Positions 1-10,247 of a stretch of DNA of 64,000 nucleotides are shown here, piece after piece. The DNA lies in NCBI RefSeq assembly GCF_001598295.1, contig NZ_BCYR01000009.1, positions 1-64,000 of the forward strand. The letters are read 5' to 3'. Under the pieces are notes generated by a model, which ran no database searches, was not told where the DNA came from, and saw only the letters and a program-made list of their open reading frames with translations. This DNA is from Klebsiella ornithinolytica NBRC 105727 = ATCC 31898 (GTDB lineage: Bacteria > Pseudomonadota > Gammaproteobacteria > Enterobacterales > Enterobacteriaceae). Position numbers and translations under genes: made by a program. Numbering within the stretch: the first letter of the stretch is position 1; each line of letters starts with the position of its first letter.

Positions 1-353
1 CCTGCGCAAGGATGCAGGACGGTAGGCCCGGTAAGCGCAGCGCCACCGGGCGAAGCCTCGATGCTCCGGTCGTACGGGAGATTCTCGGGTAGCCCGGAGG
101 ATATTGCCGGGCGGCGGCTGCCGCCTGACCCGGCCTACGGAGCGGTGCAGCACCCGCGCAAGGATGCAGACGGCAGGCCCGGTAAGCGCAGCGCCACCGG
201 GCGAAGCCTCGATGCTCCGGTCGTGCGGGAGATTCTGGGTGAGCCCGGAGGGTATTGCCGGGCGGCTGCCGCCTGACCCGGCCTACGGAGCGGTGCAGCA
301 CCCGCGCAAGGATGCAGGACGGTAGGCCCGGTAAGCGCAGCGCCACCGGGCGG
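1..353. repeat. Tandem REP/BIME array, about 2.3 copies of a 150-bp unit
   Basis: Near-identical units begin at 4, 156 and 304 (periods 152 and 148); the third is truncated at about 353. Each unit contains two oppositely oriented REP-like palindromes, one with GTAAGCGCAGCGCCACCGGG and one ending in CCTGACCCGGCCTAC. The array lies 19 bases beyond the fepC stop, so it probably stabilises or ends the 3' end of the fepDGC transcript. It continues past the window edge or abuts the next gene, which is not visible. Confidence 0.8.
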
Positions 354-371
354 ATCTTCAAGCGGGAGGCG

Positions 372-1166
372 TTACCGGCGCCCCAGCGGCACGACCAGCG
401 GCGTATGGGCGACCGGATCGTTAATGATCATGCAGCGCAGGCCGTAAATCTGCTCGATCAATTCGGCGGTGACAATCTCTTTCGGCGCCCCCTCGGCAAT
501 GATTTTACCCTCGCGCAAGGCAATCAGATGCGTTGCGTAGCGGCAGGCCTGGTTGAGGTCGTGCAGTACCGCCGCGAGGGTATACCCCTTTTCGCGGTTG
601 AGCTCGCTCAGCAGCTCCAGCAGATCGATTTGATGGCTGATATCCAGCCAGGTGGTGGGTTCGTCGAGCAGCATAATGGCCGTTTCCTGCGCCAGCACCA
701 TCGCAATCCAGGCCCGCTGCCGTTGGCCGCCGGAGAGCGTATCGACGCTTTGTCGTGCCAGGTCGGTTATTCCGGTCGCCCTCATGGCGCTGTTGACCGC
801 GTCATCATCCTCTTTACGCCAGCGGGTAAACAGCGGCTGATGCGGATAGCGGCCGCGCGCCACCAGCTCCTGAACGGTAATATCCCCCGGCGTAGTGGCA
901 TTTTGCGCCAGCAGACCGATGCGCTTCGCCACCTCTTTGCTGGCATAGCGCTGGATCTGCTCACCGTCGAGATAAACATGGCCGCTGGCCGGCGTCATCA
1001 GGCGACTCAGGGTACGCAGCAGCGTCGATTTCCCGCAGCCGTTAGGGCCAATGATCGCGGTGAAATGGCCGTCAGGAATGGTCACATTCAGCGATTCGGC
1101 GATGGTCTTTTTGCCGTACGCCAGGGTTAGCTGGTCGCCGCGCAAACGGGTCGTTTCGGCGGTCAT
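372..1166 (-). CDS. fepC: Ferric enterobactin ABC transporter, ATP-binding subunit FepC
   Basis: FepC is the cytoplasmic ATPase that powers ferric-enterobactin import through the FepDG permease. The 264-residue product (271 in E. coli) has Walker A GPNGCGKST (40-48), a Q-loop near residue 88, signature LSGGQ (144-148), Walker B with LLDEPT (166-171) and the switch His202. Its ATG overlaps the fepG stop by four bases (ATGA), so translation is probably coupled in a fepD-fepG-fepC operon. Iron control comes from the Fur box upstream of fepD. Full length with no odd residues. Confidence 0.96.
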   Translation of the reverse strand: MTAETTRLRGDQLTLAYGKKTIAESLNVTIPDGHFTAIIGPNGCGKSTLLRTLSRLMTPASGHVYLDGEQIQRYASKEVAKRIGLLAQNATTPGDITVQELVARGRYPHQPLFTRWRKEDDDAVNSAMRATGITDLARQSVDTLSGGQRQRAWIAMVLAQETAIMLLDEPTTWLDISHQIDLLELLSELNREKGYTLAAVLHDLNQACRYATHLIALREGKIIAEGAPKEIVTAELIEQIYGLRCMIINDPVAHTPLVVPLGRR

Positions 1167-2155
1167 TTTTTGCGGGACTCCTGAATTAACAGCGCGATGA
1201 GATAGATACCGCCGAGGCTGACGGTCACCACTCCCACCGGTAATTGATAGGGCATAAACAGGCGCTGGGCGCTGTAGTCAGCCAGCGCCAGCAGCAGCGC
1301 GCCGCAGAGCGCCGATTGGGTTAGCCCCCAGCGCGCGGTGCCGCTCAGGCGACGGGCGATATGCGGCGCGACCAGGGCGATAAACGAGATCGGTCCGGCT
1401 AACGCGGTGGCAGCGGCGGTCAGCACCACGCCCACCAGCATCATCAGCAGGCGCGAACGTTCTACCCGCACGCCGAGCGCGCAGGCGGTATCGTCGCCCA
1501 TCTCCAGCAGGCGCATGCGCCGCGCCAGCAGCGCCGCCGCGACCAGCATCAGCACAATCAGCGGCGCCGAGGGCCAGGTTTTGCTCCAGGTCAGGCCATT
1601 GAGCGAGCCGGCATTCCATAGTCCGGCAGAGAGAGCGGTCTCCAGCGAGGCGCGCAGCAGCAGCCAGGTATTGAAGGCCACCAGCATGGCGCGAACGCCG
1701 ATGCCGATAATAATCAGGCGGAAAGTTTCGATGCCGTTGCGCCAGGCCAGCAGCCACACCACCAGCGCGGTCAACACGCCGCCGGCCATCGCCGCCAGCG
1801 CAATCGCCGCCAGGTTCTGGCCGAACATCACCATCGCTACCAGCACGCCGCTCCAGGCGCCGGTGTTGAAGCCCATCACGTCCGGGCTGCCCAGCGGGTT
1901 ACGCATCAGCGACTGAAAAATGGCGCCGCTGACGCCAAGCCCCGCACCGATCAGCAGGGCCATCAGCACCCGCGGCAGTCGCCATTCGGTGACCACCATA
2001 GTGATGTTACGCGGCGCATCGCCCAGCAGAGCGGAAAGCACCTGCTCGACGCTTAACGGCACCAGCCCGCTGCCGAGACCCCAGAGGGAGACCAGCAGGC
2101 TGGCGGCCAGCAGAAGCAGACAGCTGAGCAGCAGCCGGCGGGAAGGGGCGATCAT
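1163..2155 (-). CDS. fepG: Ferric enterobactin permease subunit FepG
   Basis: FepG is one of the two inner-membrane permeases (FecCD/BtuC type) that carry ferric enterobactin from FepB into the cytoplasm. The start chosen is the ATG at 2155, giving 330 residues beginning MIAPSRR, the same length as E. coli FepG. This ATG overlaps the fepD stop by four bases. An in-frame start 36 bases upstream lies inside fepD and is less likely. The protein is very hydrophobic and has the FecCD motifs (GxIFQxLxRNPLxxPDxxG near residues 85-105, and the SFIxLxxPHIAR loop near the C-terminal third). Confidence 0.95.
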   Translation of the reverse strand: MIAPSRRLLLSCLLLLAASLLVSLWGLGSGLVPLSVEQVLSALLGDAPRNITMVVTEWRLPRVLMALLIGAGLGVSGAIFQSLMRNPLGSPDVMGFNTGAWSGVLVAMVMFGQNLAAIALAAMAGGVLTALVVWLLAWRNGIETFRLIIIGIGVRAMLVAFNTWLLLRASLETALSAGLWNAGSLNGLTWSKTWPSAPLIVLMLVAAALLARRMRLLEMGDDTACALGVRVERSRLLMMLVGVVLTAAATALAGPISFIALVAPHIARRLSGTARWGLTQSALCGALLLALADYSAQRLFMPYQLPVGVVTVSLGGIYLIALLIQESRKK

Positions 2156-3159
2156 ATTGCACCTCCGCGCGGCTGACGGCGCACCAGCCAAATCAGTACC
2201 GGCGCGCCGATAAAGGCGCTGACTACCGAGACTCGCAGTTCACCGGGGACCAACAGGCGGCCCAATACATCGGCAAACAGCAGCAGGGCAGGGGTTGCCA
2301 GTAAGGTGACCGGCAACGACCAGCGATGGTCAGCGCCCACCAGCCAGCGCGACATATGCGGCATCATCAGGCCGATAAAAGCGATGGGGCCAACGACCGC
2401 CGTGGCGCTACCGCAAAGCACGGTAATCGCCAGCAGGCCGATGAACTGAGTGCGGGCCACCCGGCTGCCGAGCGCGGTGGCGGTATCGTTGCCGAGACTC
2501 AGACTGTTCAACGCCCGGCTTAACAGCAGCGTCACGACGGCGGCAATCACCACCGGCAGGAGGACGATTTTCAGCGTCTGCAGAGTGCGAATATCCAGCG
2601 AGCCGGCCTGCCAGAAACGTAGCTGGTCATAGACATCAGGATTGAGGAGCGCAATCCCGTTGGAGAGCCCTTCCAGCACGGCCGCCAGCGCCACGCCGGC
2701 TAGCGTCAGACGTACCGGGCTGAGCTGACCGCCGCCCTGACTGCCGGTAAAGGCCACCAGCAGCGAGGCGCCAAACGCGCCGCAAAACGACATCAGCAGC
2801 TGTTCCTGCGGGGAGTGGATGCCAAACAGCGCGGCACCCAGCACAATTGCGAAGCTGGCGCCGGAGTTCACGCCGAGAATGCCGGGGTCGGCAAGGGGAT
2901 TACGCGTCAGAGTCTGCATCAGCGATCCTGCCAGGCCCAGCGCGGCGCCGGCCAGCAGTCCCGCCAGGGTTCGCGGCAGCCGGGCGTCCAGCACGATCGT
3001 GCAGTCGGCACTCTGACAGGTAGCGGAAAAAGCATCCACGACGACGCTCACTGGAAGAGGTTTGGCGCCAATCAGCAGGCTGAGAGCGATAGCAAAGGCT
3101 AAAACGAGTAACAGACCCGGTACGGCAACGGCGCGCACCGTGGTCGTAGAAAACGACAT
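2152..3159 (-). CDS. fepD: Ferric enterobactin permease subunit FepD
   Basis: FepD is the partner of FepG in the inner-membrane channel for ferric enterobactin. The 335-residue product (334 in E. coli) shows the family motifs: an MQTLTRNPLADPGxLG segment near residues 81-96 and the cytoplasmic coupling loop IAFIGLMMPH. It is the first gene of the minus-strand fepDGC operon. Its start lies about 20 bases from a strong Fur box in the promoter region shared with divergent entS. Confidence 0.96.
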   Translation of the reverse strand: MSFSTTTVRAVAVPGLLLVLAFAIALSLLIGAKPLPVSVVVDAFSATCQSADCTIVLDARLPRTLAGLLAGAALGLAGSLMQTLTRNPLADPGILGVNSGASFAIVLGAALFGIHSPQEQLLMSFCGAFGASLLVAFTGSQGGGQLSPVRLTLAGVALAAVLEGLSNGIALLNPDVYDQLRFWQAGSLDIRTLQTLKIVLLPVVIAAVVTLLLSRALNSLSLGNDTATALGSRVARTQFIGLLAITVLCGSATAVVGPIAFIGLMMPHMSRWLVGADHRWSLPVTLLATPALLLFADVLGRLLVPGELRVSVVSAFIGAPVLIWLVRRQPRGGAI

Positions 3160-3177
3160 AATTCACATCCCTGACAT

Positions 3178-3202
3178 GATAATGATAGTAATTATCGTTA
3201 TC
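3178..3202. promoter_or_regulatory. Fur box in the fepD/entS divergent promoter
   Basis: A 25-bp near-palindrome begins GATAATGATAG and ends ATTATCGTTATC. It contains a TGATAGT-A-ATTATCG (7-1-7) core at 3183-3197, close to the Fur consensus. Its place just before fepD and 195 bp before entS matches the Fur control known for this region in E. coli. The rest of 3203-3396 shows no other clear signal beyond AT-rich stretches suited to the entS promoter. Confidence 0.85.
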
Positions 3203-3396
3203 GATTCTGTTCAGTTATGTTAGCATGGCGGCCCACAAGAATGGTATACGCAAAATCATTCAGAATGCATCGCGGCGGCAAACGCACGCTTGCCTGGAAG
3301 TATCGCTAACCGTATGACCGGGCTAAGGAAGTACAGCCAATAAGCACGCTGCCTGAACGATCGCGCGTTGATGGAAAATAATAACAAGGCGCTGTA

Positions 3397-4638
3397 ATGA
3401 ACCGACAATCCCGGCTGCTGAATCTCAGTCTGCTGCAAACCCATCCGGCGTTTCGCGCCGTCTTTATCGCCCGTTTTATCTCGATCCTGTCGCTCGGCCT
3501 GCTGGGCGTGGCGATTCCGGTCCAAATCCAGATGATGACCCACTCTACCTGGCAGGTGGGGCTCTCGGTCACTTTGACCGGCTGCTCAATGTTTGTTGGC
3601 CTGATGGTCGGCGGCGTGCTGGCGGATCGCTATGAGCGGAAACGTTTGATTCTGCTGGCGCGTGGGACCTGCGGCGTGGGGTTTGTCGGTCTGTGCCTCA
3701 ACGCGCTGCTGCCTGAGCCGTCGCTCATCGCTATCTATCTGCTGGGTATCTGGGATGGTTTTTTTGCTTCGCTGGGCGTGACGGCGCTGCTGGCGGCGAC
3801 GCCGGCGCTGGTCGGGCGTGAAAACCTGATGCAGGCCGGCGCGATCACCATGCTGACGGTGCGTCTGGGCTCGGTGATTTCGCCGATGATCGGCGGTCTG
3901 CTGCTGGCCACCGGCGGGGTGGCCTGGAACTATGGCCTGGCGGCGGCGGGGACGTTTATCACCACCCTGACCCTGCTGCGGTTGCCGCTGCTACCGCCGC
4001 CTCCTCAGCCGCGGGAACACCCGCTGAAGTCGCTGCTGGCGGGGCTGAAGTTCCTCTTCAATAGCCCGCTGATTGGCGGGATTGCTCTGCTGGGCGGTCT
4101 GCTGACAATGGCGAGCGCGGTTCGGGTGCTTTATCCGGCGCTGGCCGACGGCTGGCAGATGTCGGCCTCGCAGATTGGTTTGCTTTATGCCGCTATTCCG
4201 CTGGGGGCAGCGCTTGGGGCGTTGACCAGCGGTCAGCTGGCGCAAACGGCGAAACCGGGCGCTCTGATGCTGATGACGACGGTCGGCTCATTTGTGGCCA
4301 TTGCGCTGTTCAGCCTGATGCCGGTCTGGGCATTGGGCGCGCTGTGTCTGGCGCTATTTGGCTGGCTGAGCGCGATCAGCTCGCTGTTGCAGTACACCCT
4401 GATTCAGACCCAGACGCCGGAAGCGATGCTCGGGCGTATTAACGGTCTGTGGACCGCGCAGAACGTCACTGGCGATGCGATTGGCGCCGCGTTGCTCGGC
4501 GGACTGGGGGCGATGATGACGCCGGTCGCGTCGGCAAGCACCAGCGGTTGGGTGCTGGTGATTGTCGGCGTAATACTGATTGGGCTGCTGGGAGAGCTGC
4601 GTCGTTTCCAGCGTCCTGAGGCGGTCAGCGAAAGTTAA
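3397..4638 (+). CDS. entS: Enterobactin exporter EntS (MFS)
   Basis: EntS is a major facilitator that exports newly made enterobactin from the cytoplasm to the periplasm. The 413-residue protein has twelve predicted membrane segments and the MFS motif A-like loop [12 protein letters not shown] near residues 72-83. An AAGGCG ribosome-binding site precedes the ATG. The gene is transcribed divergently from fepDGC and convergently to fepB, the family's usual setting. Confidence 0.95.
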   Translation: MNRQSRLLNLSLLQTHPAFRAVFIARFISILSLGLLGVAIPVQIQMMTHSTWQVGLSVTLTGCSMFVGLMVGGVLADRYERKRLILLARGTCGVGFVGLCLNALLPEPSLIAIYLLGIWDGFFASLGVTALLAATPALVGRENLMQAGAITMLTVRLGSVISPMIGGLLLATGGVAWNYGLAAAGTFITTLTLLRLPLLPPPPQPREHPLKSLLAGLKFLFNSPLIGGIALLGGLLTMASAVRVLYPALADGWQMSASQIGLLYAAIPLGAALGALTSGQLAQTAKPGALMLMTTVGSFVAIALFSLMPVWALGALCLALFGWLSAISSLLQYTLIQTQTPEAMLGRINGLWTAQNVTGDAIGAALLGGLGAMMTPVASASTSGWVLVIVGVILIGLLGELRRFQRPEAVSES

Positions 4639-4639
4639 A

Positions 4640-4685
4640 CGCGCAGGGGCATCCCGGTCAGGCGCAGCGCCTGCCGGGCATGATG
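4640..4685. repeat. REP-type palindrome between entS and fepB
   Basis: An inverted repeat around CCCGGTCAGGCGCAGCGCCTGCCGGG fills the 49-bp gap between the convergent entS and fepB stops, described here by position 4653-4678. It probably acts as a bidirectional transcript end or stabiliser. No U-tract follows the stem, so it is not a classical terminator. Confidence 0.6.
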
Positions 4686-4687
4686 GG

Positions 4688-5647
4688 TTAGCTGAAGAGC
4701 GTGGCGAGACGCTGCAGTACCAGCATGGCGCTGTAGTAATCGAGACGGAATGTTTCTGTACCGAGCGGATAGACGCGCTTGTTCTCTACCGCCGGGAGGT
4801 GCGCCAGCAGCGGGTTGGCGTAAATCGCATCGGCATCTTTTCCGTCACCGGCAAACAGGAACAGGCTGTTGCCATTGAGGCCTGCGGCTAAATTCTCGCC
4901 GCCCAGCTGGATAATGTCATGGCGTTTCCCCTGGCTTTGGCTGGCATGCAGACCGGCGGGTAAGGTCGCCAGTTTAAAGCCCAGCTGTTCAAGCATCTGA
5001 CCTTGAGCGGATTCCGGCGTCCACAGATTGGCGCTGTGGGCGGCGGCGGTATAGACCAGCGCGCTGATCGGCTGCGGCGGGAGTTTCATCTGGTGCTTCA
5101 GGGTGGCGAGCTGCTTATCAAACTCAGCAATACGCGCCGTCGCCTGCTTTTCGTGGCCGGTGATGTGCCCCAGTTCGGTCAACAGCGCCTGCCAGCTTTT
5201 GTCATCGTAATTAATGATAAGCGTCGGCGCGATGGTGGAGAGCTGGTCATACAGCGCGAGGGCGGAGTCGCCGCCGGTAGCGCTGATCAGAATCAGATCC
5301 GGCATTTGCGCGGCGACGGCCTCGGCGCTGGGTTCGCCGATGTACAGGCGCGCGAGCTTACGTTCTTTCGCGACGGCGCTCCACTGACGCAGAAATCCCC
5401 GATCGTCGGCTACGCGGTTGTTCGGCGTGGTTGCACCGCTGGCGACGACCGGCGCGTCAATCGCCAGTAAGGATCCGGTGAGGGTGACGCTGGTGGAGAC
5501 GATGCGCAGTGGTTTGCTTTCCAGCGTATGTGCGCCGCGGCTATCGGTCACCTGACGAGGCCAGTCGGCCGCCAGAGCTGAGGTAATTCCTAAAAGCACC
5601 AGCCCGCAGGCCAGCAGGGTACGGCGGCATAATGTGGACAAATTCAC
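4688..5647 (-). CDS. fepB: Ferrienterobactin-binding periplasmic protein FepB
   Basis: FepB captures ferric enterobactin in the periplasm and hands it to FepDG. The 319-residue product (318 in E. coli) begins with a Sec signal peptide with predicted cleavage after SALA (residue 26). The rest is a two-lobed FecB/BtuF-type binding protein with the DLILIS and [10 protein letters not shown] segments. It is transcribed divergently from entC across a Fur-controlled promoter. Confidence 0.95.
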   Translation of the reverse strand: MNLSTLCRRTLLACGLVLLGITSALAADWPRQVTDSRGAHTLESKPLRIVSTSVTLTGSLLAIDAPVVASGATTPNNRVADDRGFLRQWSAVAKERKLARLYIGEPSAEAVAAQMPDLILISATGGDSALALYDQLSTIAPTLIINYDDKSWQALLTELGHITGHEKQATARIAEFDKQLATLKHQMKLPPQPISALVYTAAAHSANLWTPESAQGQMLEQLGFKLATLPAGLHASQSQGKRHDIIQLGGENLAAGLNGNSLFLFAGDGKDADAIYANPLLAHLPAVENKRVYPLGTETFRLDYYSAMLVLQRLATLFS

Positions 5648-5792
5648 GAATTCGCATCCTGATTCAGTTGGGATAAATGCGTCTCATTTTCAGCTTTGTC
5701 GTGCGTGGATGCAAGCCTAAGTCGCACAACATGCCGTTTGTACGGTTGACATGGCAGGCAATACCTTTTAGGTTAGCCAACCAAAATATAAA

Positions 5793-5807
5793 TGATAATT
5801 ATTCGTA
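5793..5807. promoter_or_regulatory. Fur box in the fepB/entC divergent promoter
   Basis: TGATAAT-T-ATTCGTA fits the 7-1-7 Fur model, with the left half perfect and the right half partial, inside a longer AT-rich tract (5783-5820). It lies 28 bases before the entC start. Fur repression of this divergent promoter is established in E. coli. Confidence 0.7.
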
Positions 5808-5834
5808 ATATCTTTATCGTTTTTGGAGGATGAT

Positions 5835-7010
5835 ATGGAAACGTCACTGGCCGAGGATGTACAGGAACAAAAAATGACCCTGTTGCCGGAAAGCTTCTTC
5901 TTTATGTCGCCGTACCGCAGTTTTCGTACCGCGGGCTGTTTTAGCCGTTTTTCCCACTCGGCCGCCGATGGCGCGCTGCTCGATGGGGAGTTTCAGCGGA
6001 GTATGGCGGCCGCGTTCTCCGACGCGAAGGCTGCCGGGATCCGTAAGCCGGTGATGGTCGGCGCTATCCCGTTTGATACCAACCAGCCTTCCGAGCTGTT
6101 TATTCCAGAGAGCTGGGAGAATTTCTCCCGCACCGGTAAACAGCAGTCGGCGCGCTACTTCAGCGCCCAGACGCCAATGGATGTCGTGGATCGTCAGGAG
6201 ATTCCTCAACAGGATGCCTTTATGGCGATGGTGGAGCGGGCCGCCGAGCTGACCGCGACGCCGGAAGTGGACAAGGTTGTCCTGTCGCGCCTGATCGACA
6301 TTACCACCCGCGAACGCGTGGACAGCGGCGCGCTGCTCGAGCGCCTGATCGCGCAGAATCCGGCCAGCTTTAACTTCCACGTGCCGCTCTCCGACGGCGG
6401 CGTGCTGCTGGGCGCCAGCCCGGAGCTGCTGCTGCGTAAAGAGGGCGATCATTTCAGCTCCCTGCCGCTGGCCGGTTCGGCCCGTCGCCAGCCGGATGAC
6501 GTACTGGATCGCGAGGCGGGTAACAAGCTGCTGGCTTCCGGAAAAGATCGCCACGAGCACGAACTGGTGACCCAGGCAATGAAGACGGTGCTGACTCCGC
6601 GCTGCCGCGAACTGTCGCTGCCGGATTCCCCGCAGCTGGTCACCACGCCGACGCTGTGGCACCTGGCGACGCCGATTGAAGGTACCGCGCTGGCGCAGGA
6701 GAACGCGATGTCGCTGGCCTGCCTGCTGCATCCGACCCCGGCGCTGAGCGGTTTCCCGCATCAGGTGGCGAAACGACTGATTGCCGAGCTTGAACCGTTC
6801 GATCGCCAGCTGTTCGGCGGCATTGTTGGCTGGTGCGATGACGAAGGTAACGGCGAATGGGTGGTGACGATTCGCTGCGCTCGCCTGCATCAGCGTACGC
6901 TGCGTCTGTTTGCCGGCGCGGGGATTGTTCCGGCCTCCTCTCCGCTGGGTGAGTGGCGTGAAACCGGCGTCAAACTGACGACCATGCTGAATGTGTTTGG
7001 CTTGAATTAA
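5835..7010 (+). CDS. entC: Isochorismate synthase EntC
   Basis: EntC converts chorismate to isochorismate, the first step of enterobactin synthesis. The start is the ATG at 5835, preceded by GGAGGA; this gives 391 residues, the same as E. coli. A TTG four codons upstream is in frame but would bury the ribosome-binding site. Chorismate-binding family motifs are present: [32 protein letters not shown] and ELFGGIVGW. It heads the entCEBAH operon; entE follows after six bases. Confidence 0.96.
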   Translation: METSLAEDVQEQKMTLLPESFFFMSPYRSFRTAGCFSRFSHSAADGALLDGEFQRSMAAAFSDAKAAGIRKPVMVGAIPFDTNQPSELFIPESWENFSRTGKQQSARYFSAQTPMDVVDRQEIPQQDAFMAMVERAAELTATPEVDKVVLSRLIDITTRERVDSGALLERLIAQNPASFNFHVPLSDGGVLLGASPELLLRKEGDHFSSLPLAGSARRQPDDVLDREAGNKLLASGKDRHEHELVTQAMKTVLTPRCRELSLPDSPQLVTTPTLWHLATPIEGTALAQENAMSLACLLHPTPALSGFPHQVAKRLIAELEPFDRQLFGGIVGWCDDEGNGEWVVTIRCARLHQRTLRLFAGAGIVPASSPLGEWRETGVKLTTMLNVFGLN

Positions 7011-7016
7011 GAGGCA

Positions 7017-8627
7017 ATGATGATTGCATTTAACCGCTGGCCGGAAAGTTTTGCCGCCCGCTACCGCGAAAAGGGCTACTGGCAGGATTTGCCATTAACC
7101 AACCTGATTACCCGTCACGCCGACAGCGACGCCATCGCCATTATCGACGGTGATAAGCAGCACAGCTATCGTCAGTTCAATCAGCAGGTGGATAACCTGG
7201 CCTCGTCGCTCCAGCGTCTGGGGCTGAAGCGCGGTGAAACCGCGCTGGTGCAACTGGGCAACGTCGCCGAATTCTACATCACCCTGTTTGCGCTGTTGCG
7301 TATCGGAGTGGCGCCGGTGAATGCGTTATTCAGCCATCAGCGCAGCGAGCTGAATGCCTACGCGACGCAAATTGAACCCGCGCTGCTGATTGCCGATCGT
7401 GAGCATGCGCTGTTTGCCGATGATCATTTCCTGAATGGCTTTGTTGAGCAGCATGCGTCAGTACGGGTTGTGCTGCTGCGCAACGATTGCGGTGAATACG
7501 ATCTGGCGGCGGCGATCGCGCGGCCGGCGGAGAACTTTATCGCTAATCCGACGCCTGCCGATGAAGTGGCCTTTTTCCAGCTCTCCGGCGGCAGTACCGG
7601 TACGCCGAAGCTGATACCTCGCACCCATAACGACTACGACTACAGCATCCGTCGCAGTAACGAAATTTGCGGCATCAGCGCGGAAACCCGCTACCTCAAC
7701 GCGCTGCCCGCCGCCCATAACTACGCGATGAGCTCGCCGGGTTCCCTCGGCGTGTTTCTGGCCGGTGGTCGGGTGATTCTGGCCGCCGATCCGAGCGCCA
7801 CGCTCTGCTTCCCGCTGATTGAACAACATCAGATTAACGTCGCTTCGCTGGTGCCGCCGGCGGTCAGCCTGTGGCTACAGGCGATCCGCGAGGGGGCCGG
7901 GAACGCGCAGCTGCGTTCGCTGAGGCTGCTGCAGGTTGGCGGCGCGCGTCTGTCGGCAACGCTGGCGGCGCGGATTCCGGCGGAGATTGGCTGCCAGCTT
8001 CAGCAGGTCTTCGGCATGGCGGAAGGGCTGGTGAACTACACCCGCCTCAACGACAGCCCGGAACGCATCATCAATACCCAGGGCTGCCCGATGTGTCCGG
8101 ACGATGAGGTCTGGGTGGCGGATGCCGACGGCAACCCGCTACCCCGTGGTGAGGTGGGGCGTCTGATGACCCGGGGTCCATACACCTTCCGCGGCTACTA
8201 CAAAAGTCCGCAGCATAACGCCGAAGCGTTTGATGCCGACGGTTTTTACTGCTCCGGCGATCTTATTTCGATCGACGAGGACGGCTATATCACCGTGCAG
8301 GGGCGTGAAAAAGATCAGATCAACCGCGGCGGCGAGAAGATCGCGGCGGAGGAAGTTGAAAACCTGCTGCTGCGCCATCCGGCGGTGATCCATGCCGCGC
8401 TGGTCAGCATGGAAGATAGCCTGCTGGGCGAGAAAAGCTGCGCGTATCTGGTGGTGAAAGAGCCGCTGCGCGCGGTAGCGGTACGTCGCTTCCTGCGCGA
8501 ACAGGGCGTCGCAGAATTTAAACTGCCGGACCGTGTGGAGTGCCTGGATGCACTGCCGCTGACGCCGGTGGGCAAAGTCGATAAAAAACAACTACGCCAG
8601 TGGCTGGCTTCACGCGAGCCGGGCTGA
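7017..8627 (+). CDS. entE: 2,3-dihydroxybenzoate-AMP ligase EntE
   Basis: EntE adenylates 2,3-dihydroxybenzoate and loads it on the carrier domain of EntB. The 536-residue protein (same as E. coli) has the ANL-superfamily A3 loop SGGSTGTPK (190-198), the hinge region with [14 protein letters not shown], and the C-terminal A10 lysine in GKVDKK (Lys520). Of two adjacent ATGs, the first matches the family length. Confidence 0.96.
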   Translation: MMIAFNRWPESFAARYREKGYWQDLPLTNLITRHADSDAIAIIDGDKQHSYRQFNQQVDNLASSLQRLGLKRGETALVQLGNVAEFYITLFALLRIGVAPVNALFSHQRSELNAYATQIEPALLIADREHALFADDHFLNGFVEQHASVRVVLLRNDCGEYDLAAAIARPAENFIANPTPADEVAFFQLSGGSTGTPKLIPRTHNDYDYSIRRSNEICGISAETRYLNALPAAHNYAMSSPGSLGVFLAGGRVILAADPSATLCFPLIEQHQINVASLVPPAVSLWLQAIREGAGNAQLRSLRLLQVGGARLSATLAARIPAEIGCQLQQVFGMAEGLVNYTRLNDSPERIINTQGCPMCPDDEVWVADADGNPLPRGEVGRLMTRGPYTFRGYYKSPQHNAEAFDADGFYCSGDLISIDEDGYITVQGREKDQINRGGEKIAAEEVENLLLRHPAVIHAALVSMEDSLLGEKSCAYLVVKEPLRAVAVRRFLREQGVAEFKLPDRVECLDALPLTPVGKVDKKQLRQWLASREPG

Positions 8628-8640
8628 AGGAGAAAAGAGA

Positions 8641-9492
8641 ATGGCCATCCCTGAATTACAGGCTTACACGCTGCCGGAAGCCAGCGACATCCCGGCGAAC
8701 AAAGTGAACTGGGCTTTTGAGCCATCCCGCGCCGCGCTGCTGATCCACGATATGCAGGAATATTTCCTCAACTTCTGGGGTGAAGACAGCGCCATGATGG
8801 CGAAAGTCGTTGCCAATATTGCCGCGCTGCGTGATTTCTGCAAACAGCATAATATTCCGGTGTTTTACACCGCGCAGCCGAAAGAGCAAAGCGATGAAGA
8901 TCGCGCCCTGCTGAATGATATGTGGGGACCGGGCCTGACCCGTTCGCCGGAGCAGCAGCGGGTGATTGCCGCGCTGGCGCCGGATGAACACGACACCGTC
9001 CTGGTGAAGTGGCGCTACAGCGCGTTTCACCGCTCGCCGCTGGAAGAGATGCTCAAAGAGAGCGGCCGCGATCAGCTGATTATCACCGGCGTCTATGCCC
9101 ATATCGGCTGTATGACCACCGCGACCGACGCCTTTATGCGCGACATTAAACCATTCTTCGTCGCCGATGCGCTGGCTGACTTTAGCCGCGAAGAGCATCT
9201 GATGTCGCTGAAATATGTTGCCGGTCGTTGTGGCCGCGTCGTGATGACCGAAGAGCTGCTGCCGCTGCCGGCATCAAAAACGGCGCTGCGTGCGCTGGTA
9301 CTGCCGCTGCTCGATGAATCCGACGAGCCCATGGATGACGAAAACCTGATCGACTATGGTCTGGACTCCGTACGCATGATGGCGCTGGCCGCCCGCTGGC
9401 GCAAAGTGCACGGCGATATTGATTTCGTGATGCTGGCGAAAAACCCGACCATTGACGCCTGGTGGGCGCTGCTATCCCGTGAGGTGAAATAA
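8641..9492 (+). CDS. entB: Isochorismatase / aryl carrier protein EntB
   Basis: EntB is bifunctional. The N-terminal isochorismatase yields 2,3-dihydro-2,3-dihydroxybenzoate, and the C-terminal aryl carrier domain presents activated DHB to EntF. The 283-residue product carries the isochorismatase active-site Asp37 in LLIHDMQ and the phosphopantetheine serine in YGLDSVRM (Ser243). An AAGGAG site precedes the ATG. The stop overlaps the entA start by one base. Confidence 0.96.
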   Translation: MAIPELQAYTLPEASDIPANKVNWAFEPSRAALLIHDMQEYFLNFWGEDSAMMAKVVANIAALRDFCKQHNIPVFYTAQPKEQSDEDRALLNDMWGPGLTRSPEQQRVIAALAPDEHDTVLVKWRYSAFHRSPLEEMLKESGRDQLIITGVYAHIGCMTTATDAFMRDIKPFFVADALADFSREEHLMSLKYVAGRCGRVVMTEELLPLPASKTALRALVLPLLDESDEPMDDENLIDYGLDSVRMMALAARWRKVHGDIDFVMLAKNPTIDAWWALLSREVK

Positions 9493-10247
9493 TGGCCGCG
9501 CTGGATTTTCAGGGGCAAACCGTTTGGGTCACCGGCGCCGGTAAGGGGATTGGATACGCAACGGCGCTGGCGTTTGTTGAGGCCGGCGCTCGGGTGAGCG
9601 GTTTCGATCTCGCTTTCGAGGGGGATGACTATCCGTTTGCCACCCACACGCTGGATGTTGCCAATGCGCAGCAGGTGGCCGAGGTATGCGGGCATCTGCT
9701 GAAAGGCATCGATCGGCTGGATGTGCTGGTTAACGCCGCGGGGATTCTGCGCATGGGCGCGACCGATGAGCTGAGTCTGGACGCATGGCAGCAGACTTTC
9801 GCCGTCAACGTCGGCGGGGCGTTTAACCTGTTCCAGCAGACGATGGGCCAGTTCCGTCGCCAGCAGGGCGGGGCAATCGTCACCGTCGCCTCCGATGCCG
9901 CGCATACGCCGCGCATCGGCATGAGCGCCTACGGCGCCTCAAAGGCGGCGCTGAAAAGTCTGGCGCTGACCGTGGGCCTGGAGCTGGCGGGCAGCGGCGT
10001 ACGCTGCAACCTGGTCTCTCCGGGCTCCACCGACACCGATATGCAGCGCACGCTGTGGGTAAGTGAGGATGCCGAGCAGCGCCGTATCCGCGGTTTCGGC
10101 GAGCAGTTTAAGCTCGGGATCCCGCTGGGTAAAATTGCGCGTCCGCAGGAGATTGCCAGCACGATTCTGTTCCTCGCTTCCGATCACGCCAGCCATATCA
10201 CGCTGCAGGATATCGTGGTGGACGGCGGCTCGACGCTGGGGGCATAA
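9492..10247 (+). CDS. entA: 2,3-dihydro-2,3-dihydroxybenzoate dehydrogenase EntA
   Basis: EntA oxidises 2,3-dihydro-DHB to 2,3-dihydroxybenzoate with NAD. It is a 251-residue short-chain dehydrogenase with the Rossmann glycine motif GAGKGIG (15-21), NAAG (81-84) and catalytic Ser134, Tyr147 and Lys151 (YGASK). It overlaps entB by one base, and entH starts directly after its stop. Confidence 0.96.
   Translation: MAALDFQGQTVWVTGAGKGIGYATALAFVEAGARVSGFDLAFEGDDYPFATHTLDVANAQQVAEVCGHLLKGIDRLDVLVNAAGILRMGATDELSLDAWQQTFAVNVGGAFNLFQQTMGQFRRQQGGAIVTVASDAAHTPRIGMSAYGASKAALKSLALTVGLELAGSGVRCNLVSPGSTDTDMQRTLWVSEDAEQRRIRGFGEQFKLGIPLGKIARPQEIASTILFLASDHASHITLQDIVVDGGSTLGA

Noticed and set aside
1-353. CRISPR array
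   Set aside because: Repeats are about 150 bp, contiguous and REP-like, without the 28-40 bp repeat and unique spacer pattern.
255-1130. 291-codon plus-strand ORF
   Set aside because: Antisense to fepC and begins in the REP array.
5823-5834. TTG start for entC
   Set aside because: It overlaps the GGAGGA ribosome-binding site that serves the ATG at 5835, and the ATG gives the family length.
5844-6890. 348-codon minus-strand ORF
   Set aside because: Lies wholly inside entC on the other strand; arises from high GC and has no protein-like features or ribosome-binding site.
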